From: Azophilus sp965221755
GTDB taxonomy: Bacteria > Pseudomonadota > Gammaproteobacteria > Pseudomonadales > Azotimanducaceae
Assembly: GCA_965221755.1 (NCBI GenBank)
Contig: OZ244921.1
Location: forward strand, 2,852,001-2,916,000
Direction of reading: 5' to 3'
Length of the DNA: 64,000 nt
Shown here: piece by piece, positions 10,301 to 19,305 of the stretch
Layout of the letters: every line of letters begins with the position of its first letter
Position numbering within the stretch: position 1 is the stretch's first letter
Program-made: the position numbers and the translations under genes
The notes under the pieces: generated by a model
Databases searched by the model: none
What the model was told of the DNA's origin: nothing
The model's input: only the letters and a program-made list of their open reading frames with translations

Positions 10301-11892
10301 GCGAAGCTGAACGCCTCCTTAGGGCCGTAGGCAAAGACAAGCTACGCCGTGATCTTCCTCACTCGCTGGTGGCCGTGCTGGAGAGTAACGGTGCCATTCT
10401 ATCGGGGGCCGAGATTGCAGAGGCCGCCATCGCGACCTATCACACAGACACTTTGAAGCACTATGGGTGGGCGTTAGAAGATCTCGATCCGCCATCGCGA
10501 TGGGCCGGTTCCAAGCGGGCGGTCGAGTTCGTGCGGTCTCTTGGGTTCTCCGTCGAATGGGCTGGAGAGCGAAGGAGGAAGCGCACCCCGTTTCTGGAAG
10601 TCGACGGACCTCGTTCCCTTCCTACGCTTCACGGGTACCAACGCACCATCGTCGACAACGTTCGGAAACTGTTATGTGAAGCACATGGAAACGGTGCTGA
10701 ACGGCGTGGAATGATCAGCATGCCGACTGGTTCCGGCAAGACGCGAATCGCTGTTCAAGCGATAGTCGAGGCTATGCGTGATGACGGTTTCCGCGGCGGC
10801 GTTCTTTGGGTTGCGGACCGGGACGAATTGTGCGAGCAGGCCGTGGAGTCATGGAAACAGGTTTGGTCAAGCGTTGGCGCTGAGGCAGTGCAGCTTCGAA
10901 TCTCCAGGATGTGGGAGGGACAGCCCGCGCCAATACCGACCTCCGACCTCCATGTTGTCGTTGCGACTATCCAGACCCTTAACGCCCGACTCGACAGCCA
11001 AGGCAAAGAGTACGAATTTCTGGCTGACTTCAAGCTAGTGGTGTTCGATGAGGCTCACAGGTCGATCGCTCCAAGTTTCACTTCGGCGATGACGGAGATC
11101 GGCCTGACTCGTTTCCAAAGGCAGGATGAGCCTTTCATGCTTGGCCTTACCGCCACTCCTTATCGAGGACACGACGAGGATGAGACAAAGCGGCTTGTCG
11201 GCCGTTATGGGAACACACGGCTGGATTCCGGAGCGTTCGGGAGCGACGAGCCAGCAGCCGTCATCGCAGAATTGCAAGACATCGGTGTGCTCGCCCAAGC
11301 CGACCACGAAACCATCGACGGTGAGACGTTCCCTCTTGACTCGATTCTGGATGGCTCGTTCGACGATCAACAAGTAAGACGGATACTAGCTGAGTGGCAG
11401 TCGCTTCCTTGGCTGCCAGAGGCCGTGGAGCGGTACATCGCCCGGAGTCCGGAGCGAACCAAGCGCATAGTCGAAGCGTACGAGAAACACGTTAGCCCTG
11501 ATTGGCCAACACTCATCTTCGCGACCTCTGTGGAGCATGCACAGACACTAGCGGCGCTTTTGAATCGAAAGGGTATCCCGTCGCGTTCCGTCAGTGCAGA
11601 AACTGAGAGAGCGACTCGTCGCCGGGTCGTTGAGGAATTCCGTCATGGCGAACTCAAGGCGCTCGTCAACCACGGCGTGTTCAGGGAGGGTTTTGACGCT
11701 CCCAAGACCCGAGCGATTATTGTGGCGCGACCGGTCTACAGTCCGAATCTGTACTTTCAGATGATCGGTCGCGGATTGCGGGGCCCGCTAAACGGCGGCG
11801 AAGACCGGTGCCTGATCCTCAATGTCCGCGACAACATAGAGAACTTCGACCGAGCACTGGCATTCTCGGACTTGGATTGGCTCTGGGCGTGA
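7363..11892 (+). CDS. HSP90-like (sacsin-type) ATPase fused to SF2 DEAD/DEAH helicase; putative defence protein
   Basis: 1,509 residues. The N-terminus holds a GHKL/HSP90-like ATPase: LFELVQNSADAL (about 82-93, N box), YCADDGQPI (about 112-120, G1) and GKFGLGFKSVL (about 143-153, G2). About 900 residues without recognised motifs follow. The C-terminus is an SF2 helicase: HGYQRTIVDNV, Walker A SMPTGSGKTR (about 1118), DEAH in VVFDEAHRS (about 1227), TATPYRG, IFATSVEHAQ and motif VI QMIGRGLRG (about 1466). It is visibly poorer in GC than its neighbours and replaced most of a synthetase gene, both signs of transfer. Such ATPase-helicase fusions occur in anti-phage islands. The exact system and any effector nuclease are not identified. 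Confidence 0.8.
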   Translation: MKREYDFSMGERGRFFRKEAATILPRTDRRFDWIGPAGPIGKFVVEEAQKTLRSYHEQPHRITEDANGEHFTAHGGYAHRQLFELVQNSADALFAAPQGQSILVRLTERFLYCADDGQPIDQQGVTALMFSHMSSKRDAGQIGKFGLGFKSVLGVSDAPEFYSRSGSFRFDKRCSAERIAAASVEPAERYPILRLPEPIDPREAESEDEELRELMRWATNIVRLPLKEAVHSGLRRQIQEFPPEFLLFVDHVRYLTLEDGEHYRDFILRKWENDALRLDTGEGVALWRRFKTTHRLSPEARSDRPTLVDSGEVPIWWAAPIEGAVDVRQFWAYFPTQTASLVGGILNAPWKTNEDRQNLLPGPYNRELIEAAAEMVAGALPELATLEDPAAHLDALPRRHESGDCEEADLLRTRLFEHLRVREVIPDQNCKLRKIEEISYPPKVLTEEIAPLDRWMAYGGRPANWLHHSAVARNRRRRLATIDRLFPPRWSGDTSQSAPYKTVADWLEALVCGKEGRSAIQASMAAIQVAGLIPQEIREEVDLGKIVLTVGGSLQKADPESLFLPDEPLRDGMKLNQGAYVHLDLFSDPDTLSSLKALGFKAPSPESRFKLIAKQVLQSDGDEEADPDLHRQFWINSRKLSVEAADEVIRERRGWKRREIWPAKLRVKTRNGTWQAVNAVLLPGPVVPGDGRQDEDATIDHFHEPDEKLLRTLGITDMPHGDRDLSFEPRYESFLRSCRQQYAEQDDLPHCPREDYLDFISKKGAGPLEVLPVLSDEGGCRYTDALLRLDACYERWTIRHTGTNRRTYPTMHCESLTAHFLRKFGRVRTAHGIEPLAHALGPYPKSSTALHALLVHPMADKIKLAFELVEPTPEFFGKGDRTPLTDVWPGLMDFLPPSRKQCCLVSCERILVAGQEKECIFHMPDIYLAGGVDDESQRKLELVVNELELGLNSNQIKAIGQRRTPQEVENRRAAIRHCSSEAERLLRAVGKDKLRRDLPHSLVAVLESNGAILSGAEIAEAAIATYHTDTLKHYGWALEDLDPPSRWAGSKRAVEFVRSLGFSVEWAGERRRKRTPFLEVDGPRSLPTLHGYQRTIVDNVRKLLCEAHGNGAERRGMISMPTGSGKTRIAVQAIVEAMRDDGFRGGVLWVADRDELCEQAVESWKQVWSSVGAEAVQLRISRMWEGQPAPIPTSDLHVVVATIQTLNARLDSQGKEYEFLADFKLVVFDEAHRSIAPSFTSAMTEIGLTRFQRQDEPFMLGLTATPYRGHDEDETKRLVGRYGNTRLDSGAFGSDEPAAVIAELQDIGVLAQADHETIDGETFPLDSILDGSFDDQQVRRILAEWQSLPWLPEAVERYIARSPERTKRIVEAYEKHVSPDWPTLIFATSVEHAQTLAALLNRKGIPSRSVSAETERATRRRVVEEFRHGELKALVNHGVFREGFDAPKTRAIIVARPVYSPNLYFQMIGRGLRGPLNGGEDRCLILNVRDNIENFDRALAFSDLDWLWA

Positions 11893-12061
11893 CCCTTCAC
11901 GGACATTGTCGTGATGACGACTGAGAACAATTCTAGCTGGCGCCCTCGGAGTTGGAGAGTGATCTCCGCGCGTGGTAGTTCGAGTGTTTCCCGTGCTGTT
12001 GGCCCCATGCGCGTTTGAGTCGGCCCGATATACTGGTTTCCGTCTACCGGAGACGAATGCT

Positions 12062-13048
12062 TTGCGCACCGACCGGAATGAGCGGACTCCCTATGCCGGC
12101 CTGTCTCCGGATCTGACGCTTGACGCACTGGAAAGCGCCGGGTTTCGCGTGGATGGCGGGCTGACGGCGCTGAACAGCTATGAAAACCGGGTTTTCCAGG
12201 TCGGCATCGATGAAGGCGAGCCGGTGGTCGCCAAGTTCTACCGGCCCGGCCGCTGGAGCAGCGAAGCGATCCTGGAGGAGCACGCCTTCACGCTGGAGCT
12301 CGCCGAGCTCGAACTGCCCTGCATCGCCCCACTGCAGCGCAATGGCCGCACGCTCTTCGAATGCGAAGGCTTCCGGTTCGCCGTGTTTCCCCGCCAAGCG
12401 GGCCGGGCGCCGGACATTGAGGCGCCGGGCGCGCTGGCGATCATCGGCCGCACGTTGGGCAGGCTGCATGCGGCAGGCGCCGTGCGGCCCTTCGCCCATC
12501 GCGCCGCCTTGACGGCGCAGCGTTTCGGCGTCGATGCCATGCGCTTCCTGCTGGCTGGGGATTTCATCCCCCTGGAGATGACTGCCGCCTACGAGGCCGT
12601 TGCCGGGCAGCTTCTCGACCGCATCGAGCCGGTCATGGACAGCGTAACGGCCGCACAGCGCATTCACGGCGATTTCCATCTCGGCAACGTGCTCTGGCGC
12701 CATGAAGCGCCCAACATCGTCGATTTCGACGACACCCTGATGGGGCCGCCGATCCAGGACTTGTGGATGCTGCTGTCCGGCGAGCGGTCCGAACGCGCCG
12801 CGCAGCTCGACAAGCTGGCCACGGCTTACGATGCGTTCCATCCCTTCGATGCGCGCGAGACCCGCCTGATCGAATCCTTGCGCACCTTGAGAATGATGCG
12901 CCATGCGGCTTGGATCGGTCGCCGCTGGAGCGATCCGGCCTTCCCGCTGGCCTTCCCCTGGTTTGCTGCGCCGCGCTACTGGTCGGAGCACATCCTGAGC
13001 TTGAAGGAGCAACTCGCGGCGCTCGATGAACCCCCCTTGACGCTCTGA
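12062..13048 (+). CDS. srkA: Stress response kinase A (YihE/RdoA Ser/Thr kinase)
   Basis: From TTG at 12062 this gives 328 residues, the length of E. coli SrkA. The family-typical opening LSPDLTLDALESAGF is followed by NSYENRVFQVG, the catalytic HGDFHLGNVLWR and the metal-binding IVDFDDTLMGPPIQDLW. SrkA is a cytoplasmic eukaryotic-like protein kinase that counters stress-induced death and often sits near dsbA. A GTG at 11972 would add 30 residues that do not look like the family. GGAG lies about 10 bases before the TTG. It is convergent with proS. Confidence 0.88.
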   Translation: MRTDRNERTPYAGLSPDLTLDALESAGFRVDGGLTALNSYENRVFQVGIDEGEPVVAKFYRPGRWSSEAILEEHAFTLELAELELPCIAPLQRNGRTLFECEGFRFAVFPRQAGRAPDIEAPGALAIIGRTLGRLHAAGAVRPFAHRAALTAQRFGVDAMRFLLAGDFIPLEMTAAYEAVAGQLLDRIEPVMDSVTAAQRIHGDFHLGNVLWRHEAPNIVDFDDTLMGPPIQDLWMLLSGERSERAAQLDKLATAYDAFHPFDARETRLIESLRTLRMMRHAAWIGRRWSDPAFPLAFPWFAAPRYWSEHILSLKEQLAALDEPPLTL

Positions 13049-13055
13049 ACCCCGC

Positions 13056-14750
13056 TCAGCAAAGCCGATCCTTCACCTGAGTCGGCGCGATCTGTTCCAA
13101 ATCCACGCCATGCCCGGCGCGGACCTCCACGCGGCCCTGCTTCAGGCCCCGGTCGCCGATGACGACGCGCTTCGGCAGGCCGAGCAGGTCGGCCTCAGCC
13201 AGCTTCACGCCGGGGCGCTCGGCGCGGTCATCGAGCAGCGTCTGCCTGCCGGCGGCTGAAAGCTCCGCCAGCAGCCCATCCGCAGCCTCGCGCACCGATT
13301 CCGACTTGCCGTAGTTGAGTGCTATGAGGTGAACGTCAAAGGGCGCGAGCGCCTCCGGCCAGCGCAGGCCCGCGGCATCGTGGTGCTGTTCAATGACGGC
13401 GGCCACCAGCCGGGTGACGCCCATGCCGTAGCAACCCATGATCGGCGCGCTGGCCTTGCCTTCGCGGTCGAGGAAGGTGGCCCCCATGGCTTGGCTGTAG
13501 GTGTCGCCCAGTTGGAAGATGTGGCCCACTTCGATGCCCTTGAGGAACTTCAATTCGCCTTGGCCGTTCGGCGCCGGGTCGCCGACGGCGACGTTGCGCA
13601 GGTCGCGCACTTGGGTTTCGTCCAAGGTTAGGTCGCGGCCCCAGTTGACGCCGACCCAGTGGTGCCCGTCACGGTTGGCGCCGCAGACGAAGTCGGCCAC
13701 TGCGGCCGCCTCGCGATCGACGAAGACCGGAACCTGCGCGCCGACGGGACCGATGGAGCCGGGACCGGCGCCGGTGGCGGCGCGGATTTCCGCCTCGGAC
13801 GCGAATTCCAGCGGTTGCCTGACGCCGGGAAGCTTCCGCGCCTTGATGACGTTCAGTTCGTGGTCGCCGCGCAGTATGGCGAGCATCGGGCCATCCTCGC
13901 CGCGAATGGCCAAAGCCTTGAGGCACCGGCTCGCCGGGGCCCCAAGGAACTGCGCCACTTGGGCAATGGTGGTCATGCCCGGCGTGGCCACCTCGTTCAT
14001 GGCTTCGCCCGGCGCCGGACGGAGCGGCGGGGGCGCTGCGGCGGCGCGTTCCAAATTGGCGGCGTAGCCGCCTTCGGAGGCGTAGGCGATGGTGTCCTCC
14101 CCGGACTCCGCCAGCACGTGGAACTCATGGGAATTGGCCCCGCCAATGTTGCCGGTGTCGGCTTCGACGGCGCGGAAGTCCAGCTGCATGCGGCGCAGGA
14201 TGCGGCTGTAGCAGTCGTGCATTTCGCGGTAGATGGCGTCGAATGAGGCTTGGTCGGCGGCGAAGGAGTAGGCGTCCTTCATGGTGAACTCCCGCGCCCG
14301 CATGACCCCGAAACGGGGGCGCACTTCGTCCCGGAACTTGGTCTGGATCTGGTAGAAGCTGCAGGGCAGTTGCCGATAGCTGTGAACCTCCCGGCGAAAC
14401 AGGTCGGTGATGATCTCCTCGTGGGTGGGGCCGAGGCAGAAGCTGCGCTCATGGCGGTCGGTGAGCCGCGCCAGCTCCGGCCCCATCTTGTCCCAGCGCC
14501 CGCTCTCCTGCCAAAGCTCGGCTGGCTGCACCACGGGCATGAGGACTTCCTGAGCGCCGCAGCGGTCCATCTCCTGCCGAATGACGGCCTCGATGCGCCG
14601 GATGACGCGCAAACCCAAGGGCAGCCAAGTGTAGAGCCCCGCAGCCACCTGACGGACCAGCCCGGCCCGCAGCATGAGCTGGTGGCTGGCTGTCTCGGCG
14701 CCGGCGGGCGCCTCCTTGAGAGTCGGAATGAGCAGCTGACTTTGCCGCAT
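13056..14750 (-). CDS. proS: Proline--tRNA ligase
   Basis: 564 residues, bacterial-type ProRS with an editing insertion. Class II motifs are seen: the N-terminal SHQLMLRAGLVRQVAAGLY, motif 2 FRDEVRPRFGVMRAREFTMKDA split as usual, and motif 3 GCYGMGVTRLVAAVIEQ. The INS editing (YbaK-like) domain lies around TTIAQVAQFLGAPASRCLK, and the anticodon-binding domain (VHLIALNYGKS onward) closes the protein. It charges tRNA-Pro. Essential gene, apparently complete. Confidence 0.96.
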   Translation of the reverse strand: MRQSQLLIPTLKEAPAGAETASHQLMLRAGLVRQVAAGLYTWLPLGLRVIRRIEAVIRQEMDRCGAQEVLMPVVQPAELWQESGRWDKMGPELARLTDRHERSFCLGPTHEEIITDLFRREVHSYRQLPCSFYQIQTKFRDEVRPRFGVMRAREFTMKDAYSFAADQASFDAIYREMHDCYSRILRRMQLDFRAVEADTGNIGGANSHEFHVLAESGEDTIAYASEGGYAANLERAAAAPPPLRPAPGEAMNEVATPGMTTIAQVAQFLGAPASRCLKALAIRGEDGPMLAILRGDHELNVIKARKLPGVRQPLEFASEAEIRAATGAGPGSIGPVGAQVPVFVDREAAAVADFVCGANRDGHHWVGVNWGRDLTLDETQVRDLRNVAVGDPAPNGQGELKFLKGIEVGHIFQLGDTYSQAMGATFLDREGKASAPIMGCYGMGVTRLVAAVIEQHHDAAGLRWPEALAPFDVHLIALNYGKSESVREAADGLLAELSAAGRQTLLDDRAERPGVKLAEADLLGLPKRVVIGDRGLKQGRVEVRAGHGVDLEQIAPTQVKDRLC

Positions 14751-14780
14751 GAGGCCGTCCGGTGGTTGAGGGGGCTGGGG

Positions 14781-15182
14781 TTATGAGGGGCGGTCGGATT
14801 GCGCGGCGGGCCTTTCGGCGGTGTCCTGAGGGGTGCCGTGATACCCCTGAATCAGTCCTTCCAAGCGGGCAATGGCGCTGCGCATTTCGCTGAACCCTTC
14901 GTCCACGCGACGCTCCAATGCCTCCATGCGGGCCTCCATGCGCTCAAAGCGCTTTTCGAAGCGGGCCTCCATCAGGTCAAGGCGCCGGTCCACCTGCTCA
15001 AACCGCCGGTCCACCTGCTCAAAGCGCTTGTCCACCTGCTCAAAGCGCGCATCAAACTGCGCATAGCGGATGTCATTGGCTTCGCCCATCGCTTGGATGA
15101 CGCTGAGGTTCACGCCGATTGTGGCGGCGCCCACCATGAGTATGGTGGCTACGGTGGTGATGAATTGGTGCTTCACGGACAT
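14781..15182 (-). CDS. Small membrane-anchored coiled-coil protein
   Basis: 133 residues. An N-terminal hydrophobic segment (TTVATILMVGAATIGVNLSVI, roughly 9-29, one membrane helix) is followed by tandem seven-residue units of the type RFEQVDR, then RFEKRFERMEARMEALERRV and a conserved-looking RSAIARLEGLIQGYHG. The pattern predicts a long charged coiled coil outside the membrane. Function unknown. A clear paralogue lies at 62793-63128. It follows proS in the opposite direction to dsbC. GGAG lies close upstream of the ATG at 15182. Confidence 0.7.
   Translation of the reverse strand: MSVKHQFITTVATILMVGAATIGVNLSVIQAMGEANDIRYAQFDARFEQVDKRFEQVDRRFEQVDRRLDLMEARFEKRFERMEARMEALERRVDEGFSEMRSAIARLEGLIQGYHGTPQDTAERPAAQSDRPS
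14986..15048 (+). repeat. Tandem 21-bp repeat inside the coiled-coil gene
   Basis: Three near-identical 21-base units (14986-15006, 15007-15027, 15028-15048) share the core GTCCACCTGCTCAAA. Each encodes seven residues of the coiled coil on the minus strand, so copy-number change would keep the frame and only lengthen or shorten the rod. Confidence 0.8.
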
Positions 15183-15457
15183 CTCCTTAGTGATTCTGGT
15201 GGATTGGCATCGTTATTGTCCAGCCTTGTTCGGAAAATTGATGCAAGCCAAAGCCCGCAGTTTCTTGGGCCGATGTCCCACACGGGCGGGTCGATGGCCA
15301 GCGGCTTGCAGGCTTCGGCACTGTGTGCGGGTTCAGAAACCTATCGGAACCCGGCCGACGCAGGGGCGTAAAAGGGCGCAAACGGGTATCATCGGCCTTG
15401 CGCTGGCTTCGGGATGACAGGCAGGCGGACGTCGTACCGCCTTCTCGCCACTTAAAC

Positions 15458-16192
15458 ATGGGAATCAACATGCAATCGATTTTTCGTTGGGGTTGGGCTT
15501 TGCTGGGAGTGGGCGTGGCTGGGCTGGCCAGCGCTCAGTTGGGCGAGAAGCTGGTCGCCAACCTCAATGCGCTCAATCCCGAACTTGAGGTGGCGTCGGT
15601 TTCCGAGAGCGGCATCGACGGGGTGGTCCTGCTCGAACTGACGGGCGGCGGATTGCTGTACGGCACCTCGGATGGACGCCATTTGATCGAGGGCAGCCTG
15701 TACCGGCTCGGCGAAGGGGGCATTGTCAACTTGACCGAGCAGCGTCGTGCGGTGAAGCGGCGGGAGCTGCTTGCCGAGATCGACGCCAAGGACATGGTGG
15801 TCTTTTCCCCGGATGAGCCGCCCAAGGCATCGGTGGCCGTCTTTACGGACGTGGACTGCGGTTACTGCCGCAAGCTGCACATGGAAATGGACGAGATCAA
15901 CGCGCTCGGCATTGAGGTTCGCTACCTGGCCTTTCCGCGCGCCGGTCCTGGCTCGCGATCCTATGAGAAGATTGTTTCCGCTTGGTGCGCCAAGGATGCG
16001 CAACAAGCCATGACCGAGCTCAAAATGGGCCGCAGCATTCCCGATCGCTCCTGCCCCAATCCCGTTGCGGCGCAACTTGATCTCGGCCAAGCCATGGGCG
16101 TGACCGGCACGCCGGCGATCATCACCGAAACGGGCGCCCTGCTGCCCGGCTACCTTCCGGCGGCCGAGCTGGCGGCAGCCCTCGGCCTGTAA
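15458..16192 (+). CDS. dsbC: Thiol:disulfide interchange protein DsbC
   Basis: 244 residues. Signal peptide with a hydrophobic core ending ...GLASA, then QLGEKL. The N-terminal dimerisation domain is followed by a thioredoxin domain with the active site DCGYC (CxxC of the DsbC/DsbG type) and the cis-Pro loop VTGTPAII. It isomerises wrong disulfides in the periplasm. The frame is open further upstream to 15323, but the ATG at 15458 places the signal peptide correctly. An ATG at 15470 is also possible. hom follows 38 bases on. Confidence 0.9.
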   Translation: MGINMQSIFRWGWALLGVGVAGLASAQLGEKLVANLNALNPELEVASVSESGIDGVVLLELTGGGLLYGTSDGRHLIEGSLYRLGEGGIVNLTEQRRAVKRRELLAEIDAKDMVVFSPDEPPKASVAVFTDVDCGYCRKLHMEMDEINALGIEVRYLAFPRAGPGSRSYEKIVSAWCAKDAQQAMTELKMGRSIPDRSCPNPVAAQLDLGQAMGVTGTPAIITETGALLPGYLPAAELAAALGL

Positions 16193-16230
16193 GGGGGGCT
16201 TGCCGTAACTGTCGGTTGGAGGCGCCCGGG

Positions 16231-17523
16231 TTGAACCCGCTGCGCATAGGCGTTGCCGGCCTCGGCACCGTGGCCGGCGGCGTGGTCAAGCTGCTGCGCG
16301 ACGAGGCCAAGCGACTGGCTCGTCAAGCGGGGCGCCCGTTGCGGCTGGTGCAGGTGGCGAGCCGCACGCCAAAGCCCGCCATCGATCTCGCCGGCGCTGC
16401 CTTCAGCACTGATCTTGATGCCCTGCACCAAGCGGAGGTCGATGTCGTCGTTGAGTTGATCGGCGGCGAGGAGCGGGCACTGAAGCTGGTCGGCGACGCC
16501 TTGCGGCACGGCCAGCACGTGGTCACCGCCAACAAGGCCGTCATTGCCCGCCATGGCAACGAGCTGTTGCTGCAGGCGCGGCGCAGCGGCGTTGGCCTTG
16601 GCTTCGAGGCCGCCGTCGCGGGCGGCATTCCGGTGCTTGGCGCGCTCCGCTCCGGCTTGGTCGCCAATCGGGTGGATACGCTCGCCGGCATCATCAACGG
16701 CACTTCCAACTACATCCTGACCGCGATGGCGAAGGAGGGCGCCTCCTTCGCCGAGGCGCTGGCCAAGGCGCAGGAACTCGGCTTTGCCGAAGCCGATCCC
16801 ACTTTCGATGTCGAGGGCATCGACGCCGCCCACAAGCTGACCATTCTGGCGGCGCTGGCCTTCGACATGGGATTTCGATTCTCCGGGGTTCACACCGAAG
16901 GCATCTCGCACATCACCGCGGAGGATTTGGAGTACGTCAAGGAATTGGGATACCGCATCAAGCATTTGGCCATCGCCCGCCGGACGGAGGCGGGGTGCGA
17001 GACCCGCGTTCATCCCACTCTCGTGGCGCGGAACAGTTTGCTGGCGGGCGTTGACGGCGTGATGAACGCCGTTTGGATCGAAGGCGACGCCACCGGCCCC
17101 ACCTTCTATTACGGAGCGGGAGCCGGCGCCCTCCCGACCGCCTCGGCGGTGGTGGCCGACTTGGTCGCCATCGCCCGCGGCGATGCGCTCGACTGGCGGG
17201 TCGGCGGAGAGCATCAAGCCGCGCTGCCCGTTGAGAAGATCCATTCCGCCTTCTACTTAAGGATTCCCAGCATCGACGCGCCAGGGGTCTTCGCGGAGGT
17301 TGCCACCGTCCTGGGCCAGTACGGCATCAGCATCGAAGCCGCCATTCAGCGGGAAGCGGCGGTGCGTGAGGGCGCGGGCCGCGCGGCCTGGGTGCCGATC
17401 GTCATCGTCACGGCGCCTGTTGCCGAAGCCGCCGTGAACGCAGCCTTGGATCTGGTTCAAAATTTGCCCCAAGTGGTCGGCCGGATCACCCGCATCCGAG
17501 TGGCGCACTTCGCCGATGGGTAG
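16231..17523 (+). CDS. hom: Homoserine dehydrogenase
   Basis: 430 residues. The NAD(P)-binding Rossmann motif GVAGLGTVAGGVV is at the very N-terminus. The catalytic core has TANKAVIARHG, VAGGIPVLGALRSGL and IINGTSNYILTAM, with AEADPTFDVEGIDAAHKLTILA. A C-terminal ACT domain begins near FYLRIPSIDAPGVFAEVATVL, which suggests feedback control by threonine. It reduces aspartate semialdehyde to homoserine. TTG at 16231 is chosen because GGAGG lies 8-9 bases before it. TTG at 16216 is the only alternative upstream. Confidence 0.93.
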   Translation: MNPLRIGVAGLGTVAGGVVKLLRDEAKRLARQAGRPLRLVQVASRTPKPAIDLAGAAFSTDLDALHQAEVDVVVELIGGEERALKLVGDALRHGQHVVTANKAVIARHGNELLLQARRSGVGLGFEAAVAGGIPVLGALRSGLVANRVDTLAGIINGTSNYILTAMAKEGASFAEALAKAQELGFAEADPTFDVEGIDAAHKLTILAALAFDMGFRFSGVHTEGISHITAEDLEYVKELGYRIKHLAIARRTEAGCETRVHPTLVARNSLLAGVDGVMNAVWIEGDATGPTFYYGAGAGALPTASAVVADLVAIARGDALDWRVGGEHQAALPVEKIHSAFYLRIPSIDAPGVFAEVATVLGQYGISIEAAIQREAAVREGAGRAAWVPIVIVTAPVAEAAVNAALDLVQNLPQVVGRITRIRVAHFADG

Positions 17524-17528
17524 ATGAG

Positions 17529-19250
17529 GTGCCGGATTCCCCGCCGCTGAAGCCCATCGTTCAACGCCGCGGCCCGGTTCCGGAATTGCCGGGCGTGCCG
17601 CTTTTCCTGCGCCGCATCTATGGCTGCCGGGGCGTCGGGACGCCGGCTGACCTGGACTTGGCGCTCAGCGGCCTTGAGCGACCATCGGCTTTGCGCGACA
17701 TCGACCAAGCCGCCGGGCGCATTGCCCAGGCGGTGCGTGAAGGGCAGCGCATTCTGTTGGTCGGCGACTTCGACGCCGACGGCGCCACCTCGGTGGCTTT
17801 GGGGACATCGCTGCTGCGCGCCTTCGGCGCGTCCAACGTGGACTTCGTGGTTCCGAACCGCTTCGAGTTCGGCTACGGCCTGTCGCCGGAGATCGTTGAT
17901 CTGGCGCTGCTGCGGTCGCCCGATTTGATCATCACCGTGGACAACGGCGTATCCAGCATTGCCGGGGTGGAGCGGGCCAATGCCCACGGCGTCGATGTGG
18001 TCGTCACCGACCATCATCTGCCGGGGCCGCGCCTGCCGCCGGCCTGCGCCATCGTCAATCCCAACGTACCGGGCTGCGCCTTCCCCAGCAAAGCCCTTGC
18101 CGGCGTCGGCGTCATCTACTACGTGCTCAGCCAGACTCGTGCCGCGCTGCGGGCGAGCGGGTGGTTCGACGAGAGCGCGAGGCCCGAACCCTCACTTGCC
18201 GACTGGCTTGACTTGGTGGCGCTGGGGACGGTCGCCGATGTAGTGCCTCTCGACCAAAACAATCGGCGCTTGGTGCATCAAGGCATCAAGCGAATGCGCA
18301 GCGGCCGCTGTCGGCCGGGCATCGCGGCCTTGGCGGAAGCGGGCCGCCGCGACCTGGCCCGCCTCAAGGCAGCGGATCTCGGCTTCGCCCTTGGGCCGCG
18401 CCTCAACGCCGCCGGGCGCCTTGATGACATGACCATTGGCATCCAGTGCCTGCTCGCGTCGAGCCTGGATGAGGCGCGGCCGTTGGCGGGCCAGCTGGAT
18501 GATCTGAACCGGGAGCGGCGCGGCCTCGAGCAGTCGATGCTGGCGGATGCCGAAATGCTGCTGGCCGAGGCGCAAGGGGGCATCGAAGGCAAGTTCGGCA
18601 TCGTCGTGTTCCATCCATCCTGGCACCAAGGGGTGGTCGGCCTGATCGCCGGTCGCTTGCGGGAGCGCCACCACCGCCCGGTCATCGCTTTTGCGCCAGC
18701 GGGAGGCGAGGGCCTGGAACTCAAGGGTTCCGCCCGCTCCCTGCCGGAGCTGCACGTCCGCGACGCGCTGGATGCCATCGCGGCCCGCGACCCGGCGCTC
18801 CTGACGCGCTTCGGCGGCCATGCAATGGCGGCGGGCATGACCTTGGATCGGCGCTGCCTGCCTCGATTCGCCCAAGCCTTTGACGATGAAGTCCGCAGGC
18901 GCCTGCCGGTCGAGGCGCTTCAGGGGCGCCTTGAGACCGATGGGGAACTCGAAGCGGACGAGTTGACCTTGGACAATGCGCTGCGGGTGGCGCAAGCCGG
19001 CCCTTGGGGTCAAGCCTTCCCCGAACCCTTGTTCCACGGCGACTTCGACTTGGTGAGCCAGAGGGTGGTCGGCAAGGAGCACCTCAGGTTGGTGTTGAAG
19101 CGGGCGGATCGTCTGGTCGGCGCCATCGCCTTCCGGCAGGAGCCGATCCGGGACTGCCAACGGGTACGCCTCGCCTACGCCTTGGAGGTGAATGACTACC
19201 GCGGTCCCGCGCTGGAACTGAGGGTGGCGCAGATCGAGCCGCTGGCCTGA
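17529..19250 (+). CDS. recJ: Single-stranded-DNA-specific exonuclease RecJ
   Basis: 573 residues. DHH phosphoesterase motifs are seen: VGDFDADGATSVAL (motif I), ITVDNGVSS and VVTDHHLPG (motif III, DHH). The DHHA1 domain has RFGGHAMAAGMTL, and the OB-fold tail ends with LAYALEVNDYRGP. It degrades ssDNA 5' to 3' in recombination and mismatch repair. GTG start 5 bases after hom. The order recJ-prfB-lysS is common in gammaproteobacteria. Confidence 0.95.
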   Translation: MPDSPPLKPIVQRRGPVPELPGVPLFLRRIYGCRGVGTPADLDLALSGLERPSALRDIDQAAGRIAQAVREGQRILLVGDFDADGATSVALGTSLLRAFGASNVDFVVPNRFEFGYGLSPEIVDLALLRSPDLIITVDNGVSSIAGVERANAHGVDVVVTDHHLPGPRLPPACAIVNPNVPGCAFPSKALAGVGVIYYVLSQTRAALRASGWFDESARPEPSLADWLDLVALGTVADVVPLDQNNRRLVHQGIKRMRSGRCRPGIAALAEAGRRDLARLKAADLGFALGPRLNAAGRLDDMTIGIQCLLASSLDEARPLAGQLDDLNRERRGLEQSMLADAEMLLAEAQGGIEGKFGIVVFHPSWHQGVVGLIAGRLRERHHRPVIAFAPAGGEGLELKGSARSLPELHVRDALDAIAARDPALLTRFGGHAMAAGMTLDRRCLPRFAQAFDDEVRRRLPVEALQGRLETDGELEADELTLDNALRVAQAGPWGQAFPEPLFHGDFDLVSQRVVGKEHLRLVLKRADRLVGAIAFRQEPIRDCQRVRLAYALEVNDYRGPALELRVAQIEPLA

Positions 19251-19305
19251 TCGTTCCGGGTCAATCGCCAAGGACGGCTGCGGCGGGGGCTTGGAGCGGC
19301 GGCTG

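Noticed and set aside
14986..15048. 21-base tandem repeats as CRISPR or iterons
   Set aside because: The repeats are contiguous without spacers and lie in the coding frame of a heptad coiled coil.
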